DNA of 64,000 bases from Catenovulum adriaticum (GTDB lineage: Bacteria > Pseudomonadota > Gammaproteobacteria > Enterobacterales > Alteromonadaceae), in contig NZ_CP109965.1 of NCBI RefSeq assembly GCF_026725475.1, positions 992,001 through 1,056,000 on the forward strand. The letters run 5' to 3'. The number at the start of each line of letters is the position of its first letter. Position 1 is the stretch's first letter. Positions 61,502-64,000 of this stretch are shown in pieces. Both the position numbers and the translations under genes were made by a program. The notes below the pieces were generated by a model. It did not search any database. It was not told the DNA's origin and saw nothing but the letters and a program-made list of their open reading frames with translations.

Positions 61502-62524
61502 TTAAGCTTCGTGATAGTTATCCGGTTTTTGCTCAGAAGGTTGAGCAGCGTCGTCTTCGGTTATCAAGATTTGACTACCAATGGCTTGAGCTAATTCAAT
61601 TCCATTTTGATATTGGGTTGGATAGTTTTGCTTAAACTGGGTTATTTTTTGTATCGCTGGCTCAAATTTAAACTCAGCAGCTAGATATAACCAAGCAATC
61701 GCTTTTTCGTAATTTTGAGCAACGCCTTGTGCCGTAAAATAACTTTTGGCTAAGGCGCCCATTGCTTTGTTATTACCTAACATGGCTGCTTGCTCAAATA
61801 ACTCATTGGCAAGTGTGTAATCTTGGTTGTCTCTTGCTTTAAAAGCACTTTGTAGTAACGAATTAGAGTTATGTTGGGTGATTGGTTCGTTATTAGGTGC
61901 GGGTTTTATATTATCTGGCTGCTTGGTGTCTTGCAACGCTGGGGTTATATTTTTTTCAGCGTACGTTGATTGGTGCTGACCTTTTAAGGCAAATAAAATT
62001 GCATCATATCGAGCGTTGAGCTGAGCCATAGATTCATGTTGGCTGGTTGCTTGGGTTTGATAAAAATTAATATCTTTTTCAAGTTTTAAAATATTGCGTT
62101 TGAGCAATTTAATTTGCTCGGTATGGGCTTGTTTTAAATTAAGTATTTGTTGTTGGTATTGTTCTTCTAATTCAAATATTCGGGTTTCATATTGCTGTTG
62201 CAAATTTTGCTGGTTTTCATCTTGAACTTTTTCAACTTTTTTTTGCATACTAGATAGGCTGTTTTCATAAGTTTTTCTAAGTTCATCAAACCAGCGAAAT
62301 AAGGTCCCCGGAATTTTATCTTTTATAGTAGGATGTGATGAAGATGAAAATAAATGCAAAATTTGAGCTTGGTCAACATAATAAATATCGTTTTCAAGTT
62401 TAGAACGAAACGCTTCTGGGTTGTCTTGGTAGCGGCGAATTGTATCTTGAATGATAGCAACAGAAGCGCCGCTAATTTCAGACGCATGTTCTAAGGTTAT
62501 CCAATTAATTTTGCTATCAGGCAT
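61502..62524 (-). CDS. Coiled-coil protein with C-terminal Sel1-like repeats
   Basis: A 340-residue protein. The first 75 residues look like a small helix-turn-helix-type domain (WITLEHASEISGASVAIIQDTIRRYQDN), followed by a coiled coil (about residues 85-180, rich in Glu/Gln/Lys), a polar linker and Sel1/TPR-like repeats (ANELFEQAAMLGNNKAMGALAKSYFTAQG; YEKAIAWLYLAAEFKFEP). No signal or membrane segment. The build suggests a scaffold; function unknown. It lies 80 bases before the CZB gene's end on the same strand. Confidence 0.75.
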   Translation of the reverse strand: MPDSKINWITLEHASEISGASVAIIQDTIRRYQDNPEAFRSKLENDIYYVDQAQILHLFSSSSHPTIKDKIPGTLFRWFDELRKTYENSLSSMQKKVEKVQDENQQNLQQQYETRIFELEEQYQQQILNLKQAHTEQIKLLKRNILKLEKDINFYQTQATSQHESMAQLNARYDAILFALKGQHQSTYAEKNITPALQDTKQPDNIKPAPNNEPITQHNSNSLLQSAFKARDNQDYTLANELFEQAAMLGNNKAMGALAKSYFTAQGVAQNYEKAIAWLYLAAEFKFEPAIQKITQFKQNYPTQYQNGIELAQAIGSQILITEDDAAQPSEQKPDNYHEA

Positions 62525-62604
62525 GAATGAATTCGTTATTAAGATGAATAGATGATTAATGCTATCAGTAAATACAGACTCTTATCAATAAACAGCTACT
62601 GAGC

Positions 62605-63396
62605 TTATAAAAAAGATTTACTACTGAGTAATAGACTATTTTGCACTCCGGCTGTCAATAGTCCATCAATCATATTTTTAACTCTATGATCGATATTTCC
62701 GATGTGTGGAGCAATATCTTTCAGTGGCCGAATATGTTCTTCTTCAATATGTAACGAATCTTCTACTTTATCGACTACAAAACCCAAGGCGGGGGTTCGT
62801 CCATCCGTTGTGGTAAAAACAGTAACAGGTTTGTAAGTGACTGCTAGTTGATCTCGAGCGATTGAAAATAATCGTTTTAAGCTTGCAAGCGTATGTATTC
62901 TTTCTTGTTGGATTAATTTAATGGCTTGCGCTTTGTTATTTTGTTCAGTGAGTGCAATCGCTTTGTCGGCAAGTGCATGCAGTTGGCGGTGGGGCGCTTC
63001 AATCCGTTTTAAAACATCTAATAAATCTTGGTTTGAGGTTGTAAACTGGGTGTACCATTGCACTAAATCACATTTTTTTGGATCGCGTGTTAAGGTGAAC
63101 TTTTGCTCTTTTTTAACCGATTCTTCAAGTGTATCTAACCAAATTTCATGTGCCTGTTCTTTTTCACTTAAGACTTGAAGCACGTTATTGTTTTGGGTTT
63201 GGGTAGATATATTATTCATTGCTAAACCCAGATCGTAGATCGGAGTTGGTCGTCCCATAAAGTCTTTTACCCCTAGAAAAGATTGATCGTCACTTGGTAC
63301 AGAGGTTTGATCATTCACAAATTTTTCTGTTAGTAAAATATCTAATATGTTGAAGGCAACTAAGCGGTTACCCACCCTAAAATTAACGACTTCCAT
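62605..63396 (-). CDS. CheW-like protein with inserted CZB zinc-binding domain
   Basis: A 263-residue soluble protein. Residues 1-62 match the first half of a CheW fold (VVNFRVGNRLVAFNILDI; FLGVKDFMGRPTPIYDLGLAM), and residues 190-263 the second half (LGFVVDKVEDSLHIEEEHIRPLKDI). Between them sits a chemoreceptor zinc-binding (CZB) domain with all four ligands: H83 (QAHEIW), C109 (KKCDLVQW), H136 and H140 (APHRQLHAL). CZB domains bind zinc tightly and respond to zinc or hypochlorite in characterised proteins. It may couple zinc or oxidant state to a CheA; no kinase is adjacent. Confidence 0.82.
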   Translation of the reverse strand: MEVVNFRVGNRLVAFNILDILLTEKFVNDQTSVPSDDQSFLGVKDFMGRPTPIYDLGLAMNNISTQTQNNNVLQVLSEKEQAHEIWLDTLEESVKKEQKFTLTRDPKKCDLVQWYTQFTTSNQDLLDVLKRIEAPHRQLHALADKAIALTEQNNKAQAIKLIQQERIHTLASLKRLFSIARDQLAVTYKPVTVFTTTDGRTPALGFVVDKVEDSLHIEEEHIRPLKDIAPHIGNIDHRVKNMIDGLLTAGVQNSLLLSSKSFL

Positions 63397-63524
63397 TTGG
63401 TTTAACTTTTTTAATTTTTAATGCTTTAACTCTAGCCATTGATAAATAATTTACAAGCAAAATTTATGCGATTTGTTCAAAGAGAAACTGAAGCTTAAAA
63501 CCATAAGCTGGAAAACAGGTTTGG

Positions 63525-64000
63525 TTATTTTATCCATGCTTTTTTGTCATTTGAAATTAGCTCCGGAAATTGCTTAAGCAACTTTTTTAGTTTAGGGGTA
63601 ATTCGGGTTTGGCAAAAAGGTTTATCTGGGTTTTGATAATAATAATTTAAAATATCATCGCGTGACGATTTAAAATGAGCAAAGCAGACTGCTTGAGTTA
63701 ATAGCGGCTTTGTAAATTCGCTTTGACATTTTTTTATAATAGTTTGCGCTTGCTTTTGCTGGTGGTCATTAAAACAATAAACGGCAGATAAATATCGGGC
63801 TCTAAGTGCATGTTGGCTGGTGCAACTATGGGTATGTAAGTGTATGTTAATTAAAGTATGTAAACTGATGTCTGACTCAAAATTGACTAAAATACCTTCA
63901 TAAAACACATCAGGCTCTGTGGTTGTTGAGAGCCAACCCTGTTGTACTTGATTTACGCCTTTTAAGCTTTGAAAAATCGGCTCTGTGCACCAGTGGCAAC
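63525..64000 (-). CDS. MsrA-like protein, 5' end outside the window (partial)
   Basis: The minus-strand frame runs off the right edge and stops at 63525. The edge codons read C-H-W-C-T-E, matching the MsrA active-site motif GCxWC with histidine in place of phenylalanine, followed by IFQSLKGVNQVQQGW and HLHTHSCTSQHALRARYLSA, which parallels the MsrA segments for substrate binding. It is clearly divergent from the msrA at 24277, and the tail is short on the usual YHQ motif. Partial by 5' truncation at the window edge. Confidence 0.8.
   Translation of the reverse strand, partial: CHWCTEPIFQSLKGVNQVQQGWLSTTTEPDVFYEGILVNFESDISLHTLINIHLHTHSCTSQHALRARYLSAVYCFNDHQQKQAQTIIKKCQSEFTKPLLTQAVCFAHFKSSRDDILNYYYQNPDKPFCQTRITPKLKKLLKQFPELISNDKKAWIK

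Noticed and set aside
1..64000. CRISPR arrays, insertion sequences, prophage, integrons, rRNA, toxin-antitoxin or defence islands.
   Set aside because: No regularly spaced direct repeats, transposase, integrase, phage structural or defence genes were seen; the content is core-genome-like throughout.

Overview
The window is a chromosomal segment of an AT-rich gammaproteobacterium. Gene orders such as dnaX-ybaB-recR-htpG-adk, thrL-thrABC, flhA-flhF-flhG-fliA-cheYZAB-parC-parP-cheW and nadK beside grpE, together with lineage-typical small families (DUF3019, DUF3545, DUF2802, UPF0270, DUF1904), point to the Alteromonadales/marine gammaproteobacteria. The genus cannot be fixed from the sequence alone. 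I see no prophage, insertion sequence, CRISPR array, rRNA or toxin-antitoxin pair; the segment looks like vertically inherited core genome with a heavy load of signalling genes.

Layout. 1-4980: DNA-repair and heat-shock block (end of dnaX, ybaB, recR, htpG with a sigma-32 promoter, a small unknown, adk, DUF1904). 5126-8458: envelope operon of a MipA/OmpV outer-membrane protein, a secreted DUF3019 protein and a two-component system. 8476-9557: a small membrane protein and pdxH. 9785-11711: a compact three-gene cassette of a CheY-like receiver, a CheC-like phosphatase and a PAS-GGDEF diguanylate cyclase. 11786-16649: threonine operon with a complete attenuator (Ile/Thr-rich leader peptide, antiterminator, terminator). 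16853-22297: ung, DUF3545, then a tight operon mpl-ubiX-ABC transporter-TrmB-like methyltransferase. 22549-27635: a chemoreceptor, msrA, a pentapeptide-repeat ion channel and a receiver-TPR protein. 27805-27889: tRNA-Tyr. 28008-41082: flagellar/chemotaxis supercluster beginning at flhA (flhB is not next to it), including the polar-localisation genes parC and parP. 41168-46961: UPF0270, a kelch lipoprotein, and a hybrid kinase/HD-GYP pair. 47047-49776: nadK diverging from hrcA-grpE. 50043-55607: PilZ protein, ettA and a large GGDEF-EAL protein. 55708-64000 (all minus strand): PhoPQ-like two-component system with a PepSY protein, a glycine-zipper protein, putrescine synthesis genes aguA-aguB, a degenerate PilZ protein, a Sel1/coiled-coil protein, a CheW domain split by a zinc-binding CZB domain, and the edge of an MsrA-like gene.

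How the genes work together. The centre of the window encodes the core chemotaxis pathway: receptor, CheW, CheA, CheY, CheZ and CheB, with ParC/ParP placing arrays at the cell pole and FlhF/FlhG setting flagellar site and number. Around it sit several second-messenger proteins (two GGDEF proteins, one also EAL; one HD-GYP; two PilZ) that would connect motility with c-di-GMP. The most interesting points are: three repeated acidic peptides in the CheA linker that resemble the CheY-binding tail of CheZ; the CheW-CZB split protein; identically spaced sigma-32-type promoters before htpG, hrcA and grpE; the thr attenuator; and a ~190-bp inverted-repeat-bounded element behind grpE.
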